From positions 744,001 through 808,000 of the forward strand of contig NZ_FNVB01000004.1 of assembly GCF_900108315.1 (NCBI RefSeq): 64,000 nt of DNA, in the 5' to 3' direction. The first letter of the stretch is position 1; each line of letters opens with the position of its first letter. This document shows, piece after piece, positions 44,550 through 53,592 of the stretch. The translations under genes were made by a program, and so were the position numbers. The notes beneath the pieces were generated by a model. The model did no database searches, was not told the origin of the DNA, and was given only the letters and a program-made list of their open reading frames with translations. The DNA is from Saccharopolyspora kobensis (GTDB lineage: Bacteria > Actinomycetota > Actinomycetes > Mycobacteriales > Pseudonocardiaceae).

Positions 44550-46664
44550 ATGGGGAGCAAGCAGAGCGGCACAGTAGGAGGGCCGGCGATCCCGGCCCCC
44601 TCCGATCCGGCCGAAATCCGCAACGTCGTGCTCGTCGGGCCCTCGGCGGCGGGCAAGACCACCCTGGCCGAGGCGATGCTGGCGGCCACCGCGACGATCC
44701 CGCGGACCGGCGCGGTCACCGAGGGCACCACGGTGTGCGACCACGAACCCGCCTCGATCGAGCAGCAGCGGTCCATCTGCCTGGCCGTCGCGCCGATCCA
44801 GCACGGCAACATCAAGATCAACCTCATCGACACGCCCGGCTACGCCGACTTCATCGGTGAGCTGCGGGCCGGGCTGCGCGCCGCCGACGCCGCGCTGTTC
44901 GTGGTGGCCGCGGCGGAAGGCATCGATCCGGCGACGCGGGCGATCTGGCAGGAGTGCGCGGCCGTCGGCATGCCCCGCGCGGTGCTCATCGCCCGCCTCG
45001 ACCAGCCGCGCGCCGACTTCGACACCGCGCTGCTGACCTGCCAGGACGCCTTCGGCGGCGGAGTGCTGCCGCTGTACCTGCCGCACCACGGCCCGGACGG
45101 GGAGCTGACCGGGCTGGTCGGGCTGGTCACCGAGAGCATCTACGAATCCGGTGAGCTGCGGCCCGCCGACGAGCGGGTGCGGGCCCGGATCGACCAGCCG
45201 CGCGGCGAGCTCATCGAGGCGATCATCGCCGAGAGCGAGGACGAGTCGCTGATGGACCGCTACCTCAACGGCGAGCCCATCGACGAGGACACCCTCATCG
45301 CCGACCTGGAGAAGGCGGTGGCCAGCGGCGGTCTGCACCCGGTGCTGCCGGTGTGCTCGACGGCCGGGATCGGCATCGCGGAGGTGCTCGACGGCATCGT
45401 CCGCGGCTTCCCCTCACCGCTGGAGCACGCGCTGCCGGAGTTCACCGACCCGCACGGCCGCAATCCGCGCGCGCTCACGCCCGATCCGGCCGGGCCGCTG
45501 GCGGCCGAGGTCGTGCACACCTCGGTCGACTCCTACGTGGGGCGGGTCTCGCTGGCGCGGGTCTTCTCCGGCACGATGCGCCCGGAGCGCCCGGTGCACG
45601 TCTCCGGCCACGGCATGGCCGACCGCGGGCACCCGGACCACGACGAGGACGAGCGCGTCGCGCACCTGTACTCGCCGCTGGGCGCGAACCTGCGCGAGGT
45701 GACGCACTGCATCGCCGGTGACCTGTGCGCGCTGACCAAGATCGGTTCGGCGGAGACCGGCGACACCCTCTCCGACCCGTCCGACCCGCTGCTGCTGACA
45801 CCGTGGCCGATGCCGGAACCGCTGCTGCCGATCGCGGTCACCGCGCACACCCGCAGCGACGAGGACGCGCTGGCCCGCAACCTCAACCGCCTGGTCGCCG
45901 CGGATCCCAGCCTGCGGCTGGAGCGCGACACCGAGACCCACCAGCTGGTGCTGTGGTGCATGGGCGAAGCGCACGCCGACGTGGTCCTGCAGCGGCTGCG
46001 CGAGGGCGGCGCGGAGATCGACACGGTGCCGGTGGAGGTGCCGCTGCGGCAGACCTTCGCCCAGCCCGCCAAGGGGCACGGGCGGCACGTCAAGCAGTCC
46101 GGCGGGCACGGCCAGTACGCGGTGTGCGACATCGAGGTCGAGCCGCTGCCGCGCGGGTCCGGCGTGGAGTTCGCCGACCGCGTGGTCGGCGGCGCGGTGC
46201 CGCGCCAGTTCATCCCGAGCGTGGAGAAGGGCGTGCGGGCCCAGGTCGAGAAGGGCATCAACGAGGGCTGCCCGCTGGTGGACGTGCGGGTCACGCTGGT
46301 CGACGGCAAGGCGCACAGCGTCGACTCCTCGGACGCGGCGTTCCAGGCGGCGGGCGCGCTGGCCCTGAAGGCCGCCGCCGAGCAGGCCGGGCTGATCACC
46401 CTGGAACCGGTCGACGAGGTGGCGGTGCACATCCCCGACGAGCACCTCGGCGCGGTGCTGGGCGATCTGTCGAGCCGCCGCGGCAAGGTGGTCGGCACGG
46501 AACCGGAGGACGGCGGCTGGACGGTGGTGCGCGCGCACGTGCCCGCCAGCGAGCTGATCCGCTACCCGGTCAACGTCCGCTCCCTGACCTCGGGCAGCGC
46601 GACCTTCACCCGCAACTTCGAGAGCTACGAGCCGATCCCGGACCACCTGCTCACCCGCAAGTGA
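44550..46664 (+). CDS. elongation factor G-like protein (EF-G2)
   Basis: A 704-residue translational GTPase paralogue. P-loop GPSAAGKTTL near residue 30, DTPGYADF (G3) and EGTTVCDHEPAS (G2 region) are present, but the guanine-specifying NKxD appears as ARLD in IARLDQPRADF. Domains II-V follow the EF-G order (PKGHGRHVKQSGGHGQYA, CPLVDVRVTLVDGKAHSVDSSD). Actinobacteria often keep such an EF-G2 beside the true EF-G; its role in ribosome function is not settled. ATG 44550 follows GAGGAG. Confidence 0.5.
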   Translation: MGSKQSGTVGGPAIPAPSDPAEIRNVVLVGPSAAGKTTLAEAMLAATATIPRTGAVTEGTTVCDHEPASIEQQRSICLAVAPIQHGNIKINLIDTPGYADFIGELRAGLRAADAALFVVAAAEGIDPATRAIWQECAAVGMPRAVLIARLDQPRADFDTALLTCQDAFGGGVLPLYLPHHGPDGELTGLVGLVTESIYESGELRPADERVRARIDQPRGELIEAIIAESEDESLMDRYLNGEPIDEDTLIADLEKAVASGGLHPVLPVCSTAGIGIAEVLDGIVRGFPSPLEHALPEFTDPHGRNPRALTPDPAGPLAAEVVHTSVDSYVGRVSLARVFSGTMRPERPVHVSGHGMADRGHPDHDEDERVAHLYSPLGANLREVTHCIAGDLCALTKIGSAETGDTLSDPSDPLLLTPWPMPEPLLPIAVTAHTRSDEDALARNLNRLVAADPSLRLERDTETHQLVLWCMGEAHADVVLQRLREGGAEIDTVPVEVPLRQTFAQPAKGHGRHVKQSGGHGQYAVCDIEVEPLPRGSGVEFADRVVGGAVPRQFIPSVEKGVRAQVEKGINEGCPLVDVRVTLVDGKAHSVDSSDAAFQAAGALALKAAAEQAGLITLEPVDEVAVHIPDEHLGAVLGDLSSRRGKVVGTEPEDGGWTVVRAHVPASELIRYPVNVRSLTSGSATFTRNFESYEPIPDHLLTRK

Positions 46665-46716
46665 CCACCGGCCGAGTCCGCAGGCCCGCGCGCTCGGCCC
46701 AGGTCGGGGCGGGTGG

Positions 46717-47286
46717 TCAGCGGTGTTCCATGAGGAGGACCGCGGTGGTGCCGGGGGCGAGGGCCTCGTAGCGGTGGGGGACGTCGCCGGAGAAGGAGAC
46801 GTAGTCGCCCACCGCGAGCTCCACCGGGCTGTCCTCCGGGCCCGCCACCAGGCGGCCCGCGGTGAGGATCACGTGCTCCACCGAGCCGGGGATGTGGGCG
46901 TCGGCGTGCCGGACGCCGCCCGGTTCGAGTTCGAGCACGTAGAGGTCGCGGCGCGCGCCCGACTCGCCGGAGGACAGCAGGGCCGCCGCGTAGGTCGACT
47001 GCTCGGAGCGCACGATCGGCACCTGTCCCGCGCGGATCACCCGGATCTGCGGGGTCGGCGGGTCGACGAGCCGGCTGAAGGGCACGCCCAGCGCCACGCC
47101 CAGCGCCCACAGGGTCTCGACGCTGGGGTTGCCGGTGCCGGATTCGAGCTGGGAGAGCGTGGACTTCGCGATCCCGGCGCGCTTGGCGAGCTCGGTCAGG
47201 GTCAGCCCGGCGCGATCGCGCTCGCGGCGCAGGGAGGCGGCGATGGTCTCCAGCGGCGCGGACGGGGTGTTCTCTGTCTCACTCAT
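46717..47286 (-). CDS. XRE-cupin transcriptional regulator
   Basis: A 189-residue regulator. The helix-turn-helix lies at residues about 10-65 (LTLTELAKRAGIAKSTLSQLESGTGNPSVETLWAL), a cupin domain at about 110-185 (LELEPGGVRHADAHIPGSVEHVIL, ending YVSFSGDVPHRYEAL). Such proteins often sense small metabolites through the cupin. It is divergent from azlCD, which it probably controls through the CGAACG repeats between them. ATG 47286 has a weak ribosome site. Confidence 0.5.
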   Translation of the reverse strand: MSETENTPSAPLETIAASLRRERDRAGLTLTELAKRAGIAKSTLSQLESGTGNPSVETLWALGVALGVPFSRLVDPPTPQIRVIRAGQVPIVRSEQSTYAAALLSSGESGARRDLYVLELEPGGVRHADAHIPGSVEHVILTAGRLVAGPEDSPVELAVGDYVSFSGDVPHRYEALAPGTTAVLLMEHR

Positions 47287-47318
47287 CGGTGTTCGCTCTG
47301 TCGGTCCTTCAATTCGGT

Positions 47319-47382
47319 TTGACGAACGCACTCTGCTGTGTTCATGCTAGCGAACGTGAGTACGGTTCAGCGAACGCGAACG
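47319..47382 (+). promoter_or_regulatory. azlC promoter with CGAACG repeats, apparently leaderless
   Basis: TTGACG (47319-47324), 18-bp spacer, CATGCT (47343-47348); initiation near GTG 47356 with no ribosome site. CGAACG occurs at 47323, 47351, 47371 and 47377. The repeats probably bind the adjacent XRE-cupin regulator. Confidence 0.5.
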
Positions 47383-48057
47383 AGTTTCTGGCGGGATGCG
47401 CTGGTGCGCGACGTCCTCTCCATGGCGCTGGCGATGGCCATCGTGGGCGCCTCGCTCGGTGCGATCGCGGTGAGCAAGGGCGTACCGCTGTGGATGATCA
47501 CGCTGATGGGCGCGGTGGTGTTCGCCGGCGGCTCCGAGTTCATGGCGGTCGGCCTGGTCACCGCGGGCGCGGCCCCGATCACCGCGGTGCTCAGCGGGCT
47601 GATGCTCAACGCCCGCCACCTGCCGTTCGGCCTCGCGGTCGGCGGGCTGCTCGACCGCGGCTGGCCGTCCCGGCTGATCGGCAGCCACCTCATGGTCGAC
47701 GAGGCCGTCGCCTTCGCGATGGCGCAGCGGACCCCGGAGCAGAAGCGGCGCGCCTACTGGCTCACCGGGATCGCCCTGTACTGCGCCTGGGCGCCGTCGG
47801 TGTTCCTCGGCGGACTGCTCGGCCAAGGCGTCGGCGACCCGGGTGCCTTCGGGCTCGACGCGGCGATGCCCGCCGCGCTGCTCGCGCTGATCATGCCCTC
47901 GCTGCGCGAGTTCCGGACGCTGCGCGCGGTGGCGGTGGGCGCCCTGATCGCGGTCCTGACGACGCCGCTGCTGCCGGAGGGGCTGCCGGTCATGGTCGCG
48001 CTGGTCGGGGTGGCCGCGGTGCTGCCGCTGCCGAAGAAGCTGGAGGGGACCCGATGA
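47356..48057 (+). CDS. azlC: AzlC family branched-chain amino-acid exporter subunit
   Basis: A 233-residue membrane protein with about 7 helices: GASLGAIAVSKGVPLWMITLMGAVVFAGGSEFMAVGL, and LMLNARHLPFGL. AzlC with AzlD exports branched-chain amino acids or azaleucine. GTG 47356 is preferred because initiation falls there; ATG 47344 and GTG 47338 are in frame upstream. Ends by 4-bp overlap with azlD. Confidence 0.5.
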   Translation: MSTVQRTRTSFWRDALVRDVLSMALAMAIVGASLGAIAVSKGVPLWMITLMGAVVFAGGSEFMAVGLVTAGAAPITAVLSGLMLNARHLPFGLAVGGLLDRGWPSRLIGSHLMVDEAVAFAMAQRTPEQKRRAYWLTGIALYCAWAPSVFLGGLLGQGVGDPGAFGLDAAMPAALLALIMPSLREFRTLRAVAVGALIAVLTTPLLPEGLPVMVALVGVAAVLPLPKKLEGTR

Positions 48058-48365
48058 CGCTCGGAGTGGTCTTCGCGCTGGCCGCGGGAACGTACGCGAT
48101 GCGCCTGGCCGGGCCGCTGCTGCGGGGGCGGCTGCGGATCTCGCCGCAGTGGGAGCAGCTCATGTCGATCGCCGCGATCGTGCTGCTCGGGGCCTTCGTG
48201 GCCACCAGTGCGCTGTTCGAATCCGGCGGGTTCGCCGGCTGGGCCCGGTTCGCCGGTGTCGCGGTCGGCGGCGTGCTGGCCTGGCGGCGCGCGCCGTTCG
48301 TGCTCGTCGTGGTCGCCGCGGCGGGCACCACGGCGCTGCTGCGCCTGTTCGAACTGGCGGCGTGA
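48054..48365 (+). CDS. azlD: AzlD family transporter subunit
   Basis: A 103-residue protein with four hydrophobic segments. ATG 48054 overlaps the azlC stop (ATGA), behind GGAGGGGACCCG. TYAMRLAGPLL and the last VVVAAAGTTALLRL are characteristic of AzlD. It is the small partner of AzlC in branched-chain amino-acid export. A terminator begins at the stop codon. Confidence 0.5.
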   Translation: MTLGVVFALAAGTYAMRLAGPLLRGRLRISPQWEQLMSIAAIVLLGAFVATSALFESGGFAGWARFAGVAVGGVLAWRRAPFVLVVVAAAGTTALLRLFELAA

Positions 48366-48419
48366 AGGGCCTCGCGCGAGCGGTTTGGGCGTTTCGTCGC
48401 CCGAACCGCTCACGGCCCT
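48366..48419 (+). terminator. terminator hairpin after azlD
   Basis: AGGGCC (48366-48371)/GGCCCT (48414-48419) outside, GAGCGGTTTGGGCG (48378-48391)/CGCCCGAACCGCTC (48398-48411) inside, one T.G pair, 6-nt loop. Similar in design to the TATAG repeats but with another centre. Confidence 0.5.
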
Positions 48420-48560
48420 GACCTGCTGTTCCACCCCGAGTCCGAGCTCCCGGCGGCGCTGTCTAAGGTTCCCCTGGCCCATCCGGCGCAACGACTTGCT
48501 GCGCCGGGGTAGAACCTGGAGCCGGCCGCACCCGGCTCCCGCCACGGGAGGAACACGCCC

Positions 48561-49979
48561 TTGGCCACCGCGCCCATCCACCGCACCGACGAAGAGGGCT
48601 ACGCGAAGGGACTCCAGAACCGGCACGTCCAGATGATCGCCATGGGCGGGGCCATCGGCGTCGGCCTGTTCCTCGGCGCGGGCGGCCGGATGGCCCAGGC
48701 CGGCCCTGCGCTGGTGGTGTCCTACCTGCTGTGCGGCATCGCGGCGTTCTTCGTGATGCGCGCGCTCGGCGAGCTCGTGCTCTACCGGCCGGTGGCGGGC
48801 AGCTTCGTCGAGTACGCCCGCGAGTTCATCGGCCCGTGGGCCGGGTTCGCCGCGGGCTGGCTGTACTTCCTGAACTGGGCGGGCTCCGGAATCGCCGAGA
48901 TCACCGCGGCGGGCATCTACATCGGCAAGTGGTTCCCGGACTTCCCGCAGTGGGTGACCGCGCTGATCTGCCTGGCCGTGCTGCTGGCGGTCAACCTGCT
49001 GTCGGTGAAGCTGTTCGGCGAGCTGGAGTTCTGGTTCGCGGTGATCAAGGTGCTGGCCATCGTGACCTTCCTGTTCGTCGGCCTGGCGCTGGTGGTCACC
49101 GGCGCCGAGGTCGGTGGCGGCACCGCCGGCCCGCACAACCTCGTCGACCACGGCGGTTTCACGCCCAACGGGCTGCCCGTGGTGCTGATGAGCATGCAGG
49201 GCGTCATGTTCGCCTACGCCTCGATGGAGATGGCCGGCATCGCCGCGGGGGAGACCGAGAACCCGGCGAAGGTGATGCCGCGCGCCATCAACGGCGTGGT
49301 GTGGCGGATCGCGGTGTTCTACATCGGCTCCGTGCTGCTGCTGGCGATGGTGCTGCCGTGGACGTCGTACAACGGCGAGCAGAGCCCCTTCGTGACGGTC
49401 TTCTCCAGCATCGGCATCCCGTGGGCCGGCGACGTGATGAACTTCGTGGTGCTCACCGCCGCGCTGTCCAGCTGCAACTCCGGGCTGTACGCGACCGGGC
49501 GGATCCTGCGCTCGCTGGGCACCCGCGGCGAGGCGCCCTCGTTCACCGCGCGGCTCAACTCCCGCCAAGCGCCCTTCGGCGCGGTGCTGTTCACCGGCGC
49601 GGTGTTCCTGATCGGCGTGCTGCTCAACTACGTGGTCCCCAAGGACGCCTTCGACATCGCCACCTCCATCGCCTCGCTGGGCGTCATCGCGACCTGGGCG
49701 GCGCTGCTGATCGCGCAGGCGAAGCTGCGCAAGCGCGCGGCGCTGGGCGAGCTGGTCCGCCCGCCCTACCGGATGCCGGGCTCGCCGTGGACGAACTGGA
49801 TCGTCCTGGCGTTCCTGCTGCTCATCGTGGTGCTGGCGGCCTTCTCCGACGAGCTGGCGGTGCGCGCCTCGTTCTACGCGGTGCCGGTCGTGGTGGTCGC
49901 GCTGTTCGCCGGCTGGTGGCTGGTGCGCAGGTCCCGGTCTTCGCCCGCCGAGGAGCGTGCAGGACAATCGGAGATGTGA
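48561..49979 (+). CDS. amino-acid permease (AnsP/GabP type)
   Basis: A 472-residue APC permease with about 12 helices. [17 protein letters not shown] is the first-helix signature, [42 protein letters not shown] the conserved loop and helix, and [27 protein letters not shown] the later signature of the amino acid transporter branch. TTG 48561 follows GGGAGGAACACG. The pdxT start overlaps its stop by 4 bp, so they share a transcript. Resembles asparagine/GABA/aromatic permeases; substrate open. Confidence 0.5.
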   Translation: MATAPIHRTDEEGYAKGLQNRHVQMIAMGGAIGVGLFLGAGGRMAQAGPALVVSYLLCGIAAFFVMRALGELVLYRPVAGSFVEYAREFIGPWAGFAAGWLYFLNWAGSGIAEITAAGIYIGKWFPDFPQWVTALICLAVLLAVNLLSVKLFGELEFWFAVIKVLAIVTFLFVGLALVVTGAEVGGGTAGPHNLVDHGGFTPNGLPVVLMSMQGVMFAYASMEMAGIAAGETENPAKVMPRAINGVVWRIAVFYIGSVLLLAMVLPWTSYNGEQSPFVTVFSSIGIPWAGDVMNFVVLTAALSSCNSGLYATGRILRSLGTRGEAPSFTARLNSRQAPFGAVLFTGAVFLIGVLLNYVVPKDAFDIATSIASLGVIATWAALLIAQAKLRKRAALGELVRPPYRMPGSPWTNWIVLAFLLLIVVLAAFSDELAVRASFYAVPVVVVALFAGWWLVRRSRSSPAEERAGQSEM

Positions 49980-50644
49980 CGAACCCCGTGATCGGCGTCC
50001 TGGCGCTGCAGGGCGGCGTGGCCGAACACCTGGCCGCGCTCGAGCGCTGCGGAGCGGACGCGCGCCCGGTGCGGCGCGCCGAGGAGCTCGCCGCGGTGCA
50101 CGGAATCGTGCTGCCCGGCGGGGAGTCCACCACGATGACCCGCCTGCTCGACACCTTCGAGCTGTACGAGCCGCTGCGCGAGCGGCTCGCCGCCGGGCTG
50201 CCCGCCTACGGCTCGTGCGCCGGGATGATCATGCTCGCCCGCGAGGTCGCGGACCAGGACCCGGAGCTGCCCGCGGTCCGCCCGCTGGGCGCGCTGGACA
50301 TGGTCGTGCGGCGCAACGCCTTCGGCCGCCAGGTCGACTCCTTCGAGACCCACCTGGACTTCGCCGGAGTGCCGGACGGGCCGGTGCACGCCGTGTTCAT
50401 CCGGGCACCCTGGGTGGAAGAGGTGGGACCGGAGATCGAGGTGCTGGCCACGGTGCCCGATGTGCGGGGGGATGACCCGGACGGCACCGAGCGCTCGTCC
50501 GGCGTCGGTAGGATCGTCGCGGTTCAGCAGGGATCGGTGCTCGCCACTTCGTTCCACCCGGAGCTGGTCGGCGGGGACGAACGCGTGCACCGCTATTTCG
50601 TACAGATCGTCCGCGCGCGGCTGGATTCGGCAGCGCACGCGTAG
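49976..50644 (+). CDS. pdxT: pyridoxal 5'-phosphate synthase glutaminase subunit PdxT
   Basis: A 222-residue class I glutamine amidotransferase that supplies ammonia to Pdx[12 protein letters not shown] at the start, [12 protein letters not shown], the nucleophilic Cys in [11 protein letters not shown] and the final His-Glu in SFHPEL complete the triad. GTG 49976 overlaps the permease stop. YebC follows 15 bp downstream. pdxS is distant and inverted. Confidence 0.5.
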   Translation: MTNPVIGVLALQGGVAEHLAALERCGADARPVRRAEELAAVHGIVLPGGESTTMTRLLDTFELYEPLRERLAAGLPAYGSCAGMIMLAREVADQDPELPAVRPLGALDMVVRRNAFGRQVDSFETHLDFAGVPDGPVHAVFIRAPWVEEVGPEIEVLATVPDVRGDDPDGTERSSGVGRIVAVQQGSVLATSFHPELVGGDERVHRYFVQIVRARLDSAAHA

Positions 50645-50659
50645 AAAGACGGAGGAGAG

Positions 50660-51412
50660 ATGAGCGGCCACTCCAAGTGGGCCACCACCAAGCACAAGAA
50701 GGCCGCCCTCGACGCCAAGCGCGGCAAGCTCTTCGCGAAGCTGATCAAGAACGTCGAGGTCGCCGCCCGCACCGGCGGGGGCGATCCCGATGGCAACCCC
50801 ACCCTCTACGACGCCATCCAGAAGGCGCGCAAGAACTCCGTGCCGATGGACAACATCGAGCGCGCCCGCAAGCGCGGGGCCGGTGAGGAAGCCGGTGGCG
50901 CCGACTGGCAGACCATCATGTACGAGGGTTACGGGCCCAACGGCGTCGCGGTGCTGGTGGAGTGCCTGACCGACAACCGGAACCGGGCCGCGGGCGAGGT
51001 GCGCACCGCGATGACCCGCAACGGCGGCTCGATGGCCGACGCCGGTTCGGTGTCCTACATGTTCAACCGCAAGGGCGTCGTGCTGCTGCCCAAGAACGGG
51101 CTGAGCGAGGACGACGTGCTCTCGGCGGTCCTGGAGGCCGGTGCCGAGGAGATCAACGACCTGGGCGAGAGCTACGAGATCCTCTCCGACCCGGCCGACA
51201 TGGTCGAGGTGCGCAAGGCGCTGCAGGCCGCCGACATCGAGTACGACTCGGCGGAGACCAACTTCCTGGCCTCGGTCAACGTGCAGCTGGACGCCGAAGG
51301 GGCGCGCAAGATCTTCAAGCTGATCGACGCGCTGGAGGACTGCGACGACGTGCAGAACGTCTTCGCGAACTTCGACGTCGACGACGCGGTGCTCGAAGAG
51401 GTCAACGCCTAG
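50660..51412 (+). CDS. YebC/PmpR family DNA-binding protein
   Basis: A 250-residue YebC protein: [30 protein letters not shown] is the invariant N-terminus, then NNRN.. region [13 protein letters not shown] and the C-terminal VFANFDVDD. Members act as transcription regulators and some help ribosomes pass proline stretches. ATG 50660 behind GGAGGAGAG. Part of the conserved pdxT-yebC-ruvC group. Confidence 0.5.
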   Translation: MSGHSKWATTKHKKAALDAKRGKLFAKLIKNVEVAARTGGGDPDGNPTLYDAIQKARKNSVPMDNIERARKRGAGEEAGGADWQTIMYEGYGPNGVAVLVECLTDNRNRAAGEVRTAMTRNGGSMADAGSVSYMFNRKGVVLLPKNGLSEDDVLSAVLEAGAEEINDLGESYEILSDPADMVEVRKALQAADIEYDSAETNFLASVNVQLDAEGARKIFKLIDALEDCDDVQNVFANFDVDDAVLEEVNA

Positions 51413-51489
51413 CGCCGGAACGTGTCCGCACCGCTCCCGTCGGTGGTCCTCGCGGCCGCGGGCGGGAGCGGCGTGCTCGGCAAGGCAGA

Positions 51490-51999
51490 ATGGCGATCGT
51501 GGTCGACACGGATGAGGAACTGCGCCGCTGGATGGTCAACACCGCGGAGAAGCACGGCGCAGCGGTGATGCACGTGGCGGGCGACGAGCACGGTGCGCAG
51601 TACGCCTTCTCGGTCGGCGCGTGGCGGCGCTTCGGCAAGCCCGAGGTCGTGGTGATCGGACTGCCCGACGAGGTCGCGAACGCGGTGGTGAACACCTACG
51701 TGCAGCGGGTGGGTCAGGGCGAGCGGTTCGTGCCCGGCCGGCTCTACGACGGCTTCCTGAAGGGCTGCCCGGTGACCTTCGAGAAGGTCGCCCTGCAGCA
51801 CTACCCGGAGTACCTGGGCAGCGCGTTCCTGGTCTACAACGGGCCCGACTTCCCCGCCGTGCAGCTGATCGTCTCCAGCCCGGAGGACGCGAAGTTCCCG
51901 TGGCAGCCGGATGCCCCCGGTGGGTTCCGCGACTACCAGCCGGTGCTGACCGACAGCGGACTGCCGGAGAGCTGGACGCCCGGCACCGACGGCCCCTGA
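51490..51999 (+). CDS. DUF4262 domain-containing protein
   Basis: A 169-residue soluble protein. [38 protein letters not shown] matches DUF4262, and the end [17 protein letters not shown] fits. No function has been shown. It is inserted between yebC and ruvC, where mycobacteria have other genes. ATG 51490. Confidence 0.5.
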   Translation: MAIVVDTDEELRRWMVNTAEKHGAAVMHVAGDEHGAQYAFSVGAWRRFGKPEVVVIGLPDEVANAVVNTYVQRVGQGERFVPGRLYDGFLKGCPVTFEKVALQHYPEYLGSAFLVYNGPDFPAVQLIVSSPEDAKFPWQPDAPGGFRDYQPVLTDSGLPESWTPGTDGP

Positions 52000-52108
52000 T
52001 TCACCTGCCCGGGGGATGCATGCGCGTGTCGGTGCGGGCGGCGGGCAGCGCGGTTCGATAGGGTTTCGAACGAGTGTTCAGGTCGAGCGTGGGCAGGTGG
52101 CGTCCGTG

Positions 52109-52693
52109 GTGCGCGTGCTGGGAGTCGACCCCGGGCTGACCCGCTGCGGGCTCGGCGTGGTCGACGGGGGACGGGGGCGTTCGGTTTCGGCCGTCGCCGT
52201 CGGTGTCGCGCGCACTCCGCCGGAGGACGAGCTGCCGCTCCGGCTGCGCGCGGTGGCCGACGAGGTCGAGCGGTGGATGGACCGGCACCGGCCCGAGGTG
52301 GTGGCCATCGAGCGGGTGTTCAGCCAGCACAACGTGCGCACCGTGATGGGCACGGCGCAGGTCTCCGGCGTCGTGGCGCTGCTGGCCGCGCGGCGCGGCC
52401 TGCCGGTCGCGTTCCACACGCCCAGCGAGGTCAAGGCGGCCATCAGCGGTTCCGGGCGGGCGGACAAGAAGCAGGTCACCATCATGATCACCAAGATCCT
52501 GGGGCTGGCCGAAGCGCCGAAGCCCGCGGACGCCGCCGACGCACTGGCGCTGGCCGTCTGCCACCTGTGGCGGGCGCCGATGGCCGACCGGCTGGCCCAG
52601 GCGGAGGCCAGGGCCGCCGAGCTGGCCCGCAACCACCGGGCGCGGCTCAAGGCGGCCGCGAAGGCCACCGGAGCGCGCGATGCGCGGAGCTGA
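52109..52693 (+). CDS. ruvC: crossover junction endodeoxyribonuclease RuvC
   Basis: A 194-residue Holliday-junction resolvase. The four acidic residues are seen as [14 protein letters not shown], and [31 protein letters not shown] follows. Start at GTG 52109 ([14 protein letters not shown]) as in mycobacteria; GTGs at 52106 and 52097 are alternatives. It is followed 52 bp later by ruvA. The complex with RuvAB cuts recombination junctions. Confidence 0.5.
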   Translation: MRVLGVDPGLTRCGLGVVDGGRGRSVSAVAVGVARTPPEDELPLRLRAVADEVERWMDRHRPEVVAIERVFSQHNVRTVMGTAQVSGVVALLAARRGLPVAFHTPSEVKAAISGSGRADKKQVTIMITKILGLAEAPKPADAADALALAVCHLWRAPMADRLAQAEARAAELARNHRARLKAAAKATGARDARS

Positions 52694-52745
52694 GCACACC
52701 GCGCGCGAGGACGAACGTTCAGACACGACCAGGAGGGTTTGACCG

Positions 52746-53342
52746 ATGATCTCCACGGTGCGAGGTCCGGTGCTGTCCATCGGGCTGGACCACGCCGTGA
52801 TCGAAGTGGGCGGCGTGGGCATGGCGGTGCACGCCACCCCGGTCACGCTGGCCGGCCTGCGGCGGGGCGAGGAGTCCCGGCTGTGGACCTCGCTGATCGT
52901 GCGCGAGGACTCGCTGACCCTCTACGGCTTCGCCGACGCGGAGTCCCGCGACCTGTTCGTCCTGCTGCAGACGGCGTCCGGGGTCGGCCCGCGCCTCGCG
53001 CTGGCCGCGCTCGCGGTGCTCTCGCCGGACCAGCTCAGCCACGCCCTCGCCGACGGCAACCTGACGGTGCTCACCCAGGTGCCGGGCATCGGGAAGAAGA
53101 GCGCCGAGCGGTTGATCCTGGAGCTGCGCGACAAGGTCGGCGTGGTGGCCGGAACGGTCGAACCGGCGGTCACGGCGGATCGCGGCCGGGTCCGCACGGA
53201 GGTCTCCGAGGCGCTGGTGAGCCTGGGCTTCTCGGTCAAGCAGGCCGAGCAGAGCGTGGAGTCGGTGCTCGCAGCGGGCAACGGTGACCTCGACACCGCC
53301 GCGGTCCTGCGCAAAGCGCTTGCCACGCTCGGACCGAAGTGA
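52746..53342 (+). CDS. ruvA: Holliday junction branch migration protein RuvA
   Basis: A 198-residue protein. Domain I (about 1-65), the two helix-hairpin-helix motifs ([17 protein letters not shown] and [22 protein letters not shown]), and the C-terminal domain that binds RuvB ([21 protein letters not shown]) are all present. ATG 52746 follows AGGAGGGTTTGACCG. ruvB is 250 bp away, unusual as the two usually touch; a repeat element fills the gap. Confidence 0.5.
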   Translation: MISTVRGPVLSIGLDHAVIEVGGVGMAVHATPVTLAGLRRGEESRLWTSLIVREDSLTLYGFADAESRDLFVLLQTASGVGPRLALAALAVLSPDQLSHALADGNLTVLTQVPGIGKKSAERLILELRDKVGVVAGTVEPAVTADRGRVRTEVSEALVSLGFSVKQAEQSVESVLAAGNGDLDTAAVLRKALATLGPK

Positions 53343-53386
53343 GGTCGTAGATGTGACTGCCTGACGAACTCGTTCTGCGTGGCGGT

Positions 53387-53495
53387 GCGGGTGGCGGAAC
53401 CTCAGCGCCCGCCTGGACCGCGGGTGCCCGGCTTCAGGTATAGACCGATGCACGGCGGCCGGGCCGTCCTCGCCAGGCGAACGCTGAGAGCCCGC
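53387..53495. repeat. two-tier stem repeat element, copy 2, between ruvA and ruvB
   Basis: Outer GCGGGT (53387-53392)/GCCCGC (53490-53495), inner CTCAGCG (53401-53407)/CGCTGAG (53482-53488), with the same flanks as copy 1. A further hairpin AACGCC-TCC-GGCGTT lies downstream at 53523-53537. Confidence 0.5.
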
Positions 53496-53592
53496 GGCGG
53501 TGCGAGCTGCGAGGGCGGGCTGAACGCCTCCGGCGTTTCAAAGACGAAGAACCCAGGTCCGGGACACGCACACTGCTAGGGGACAGGCTCAG

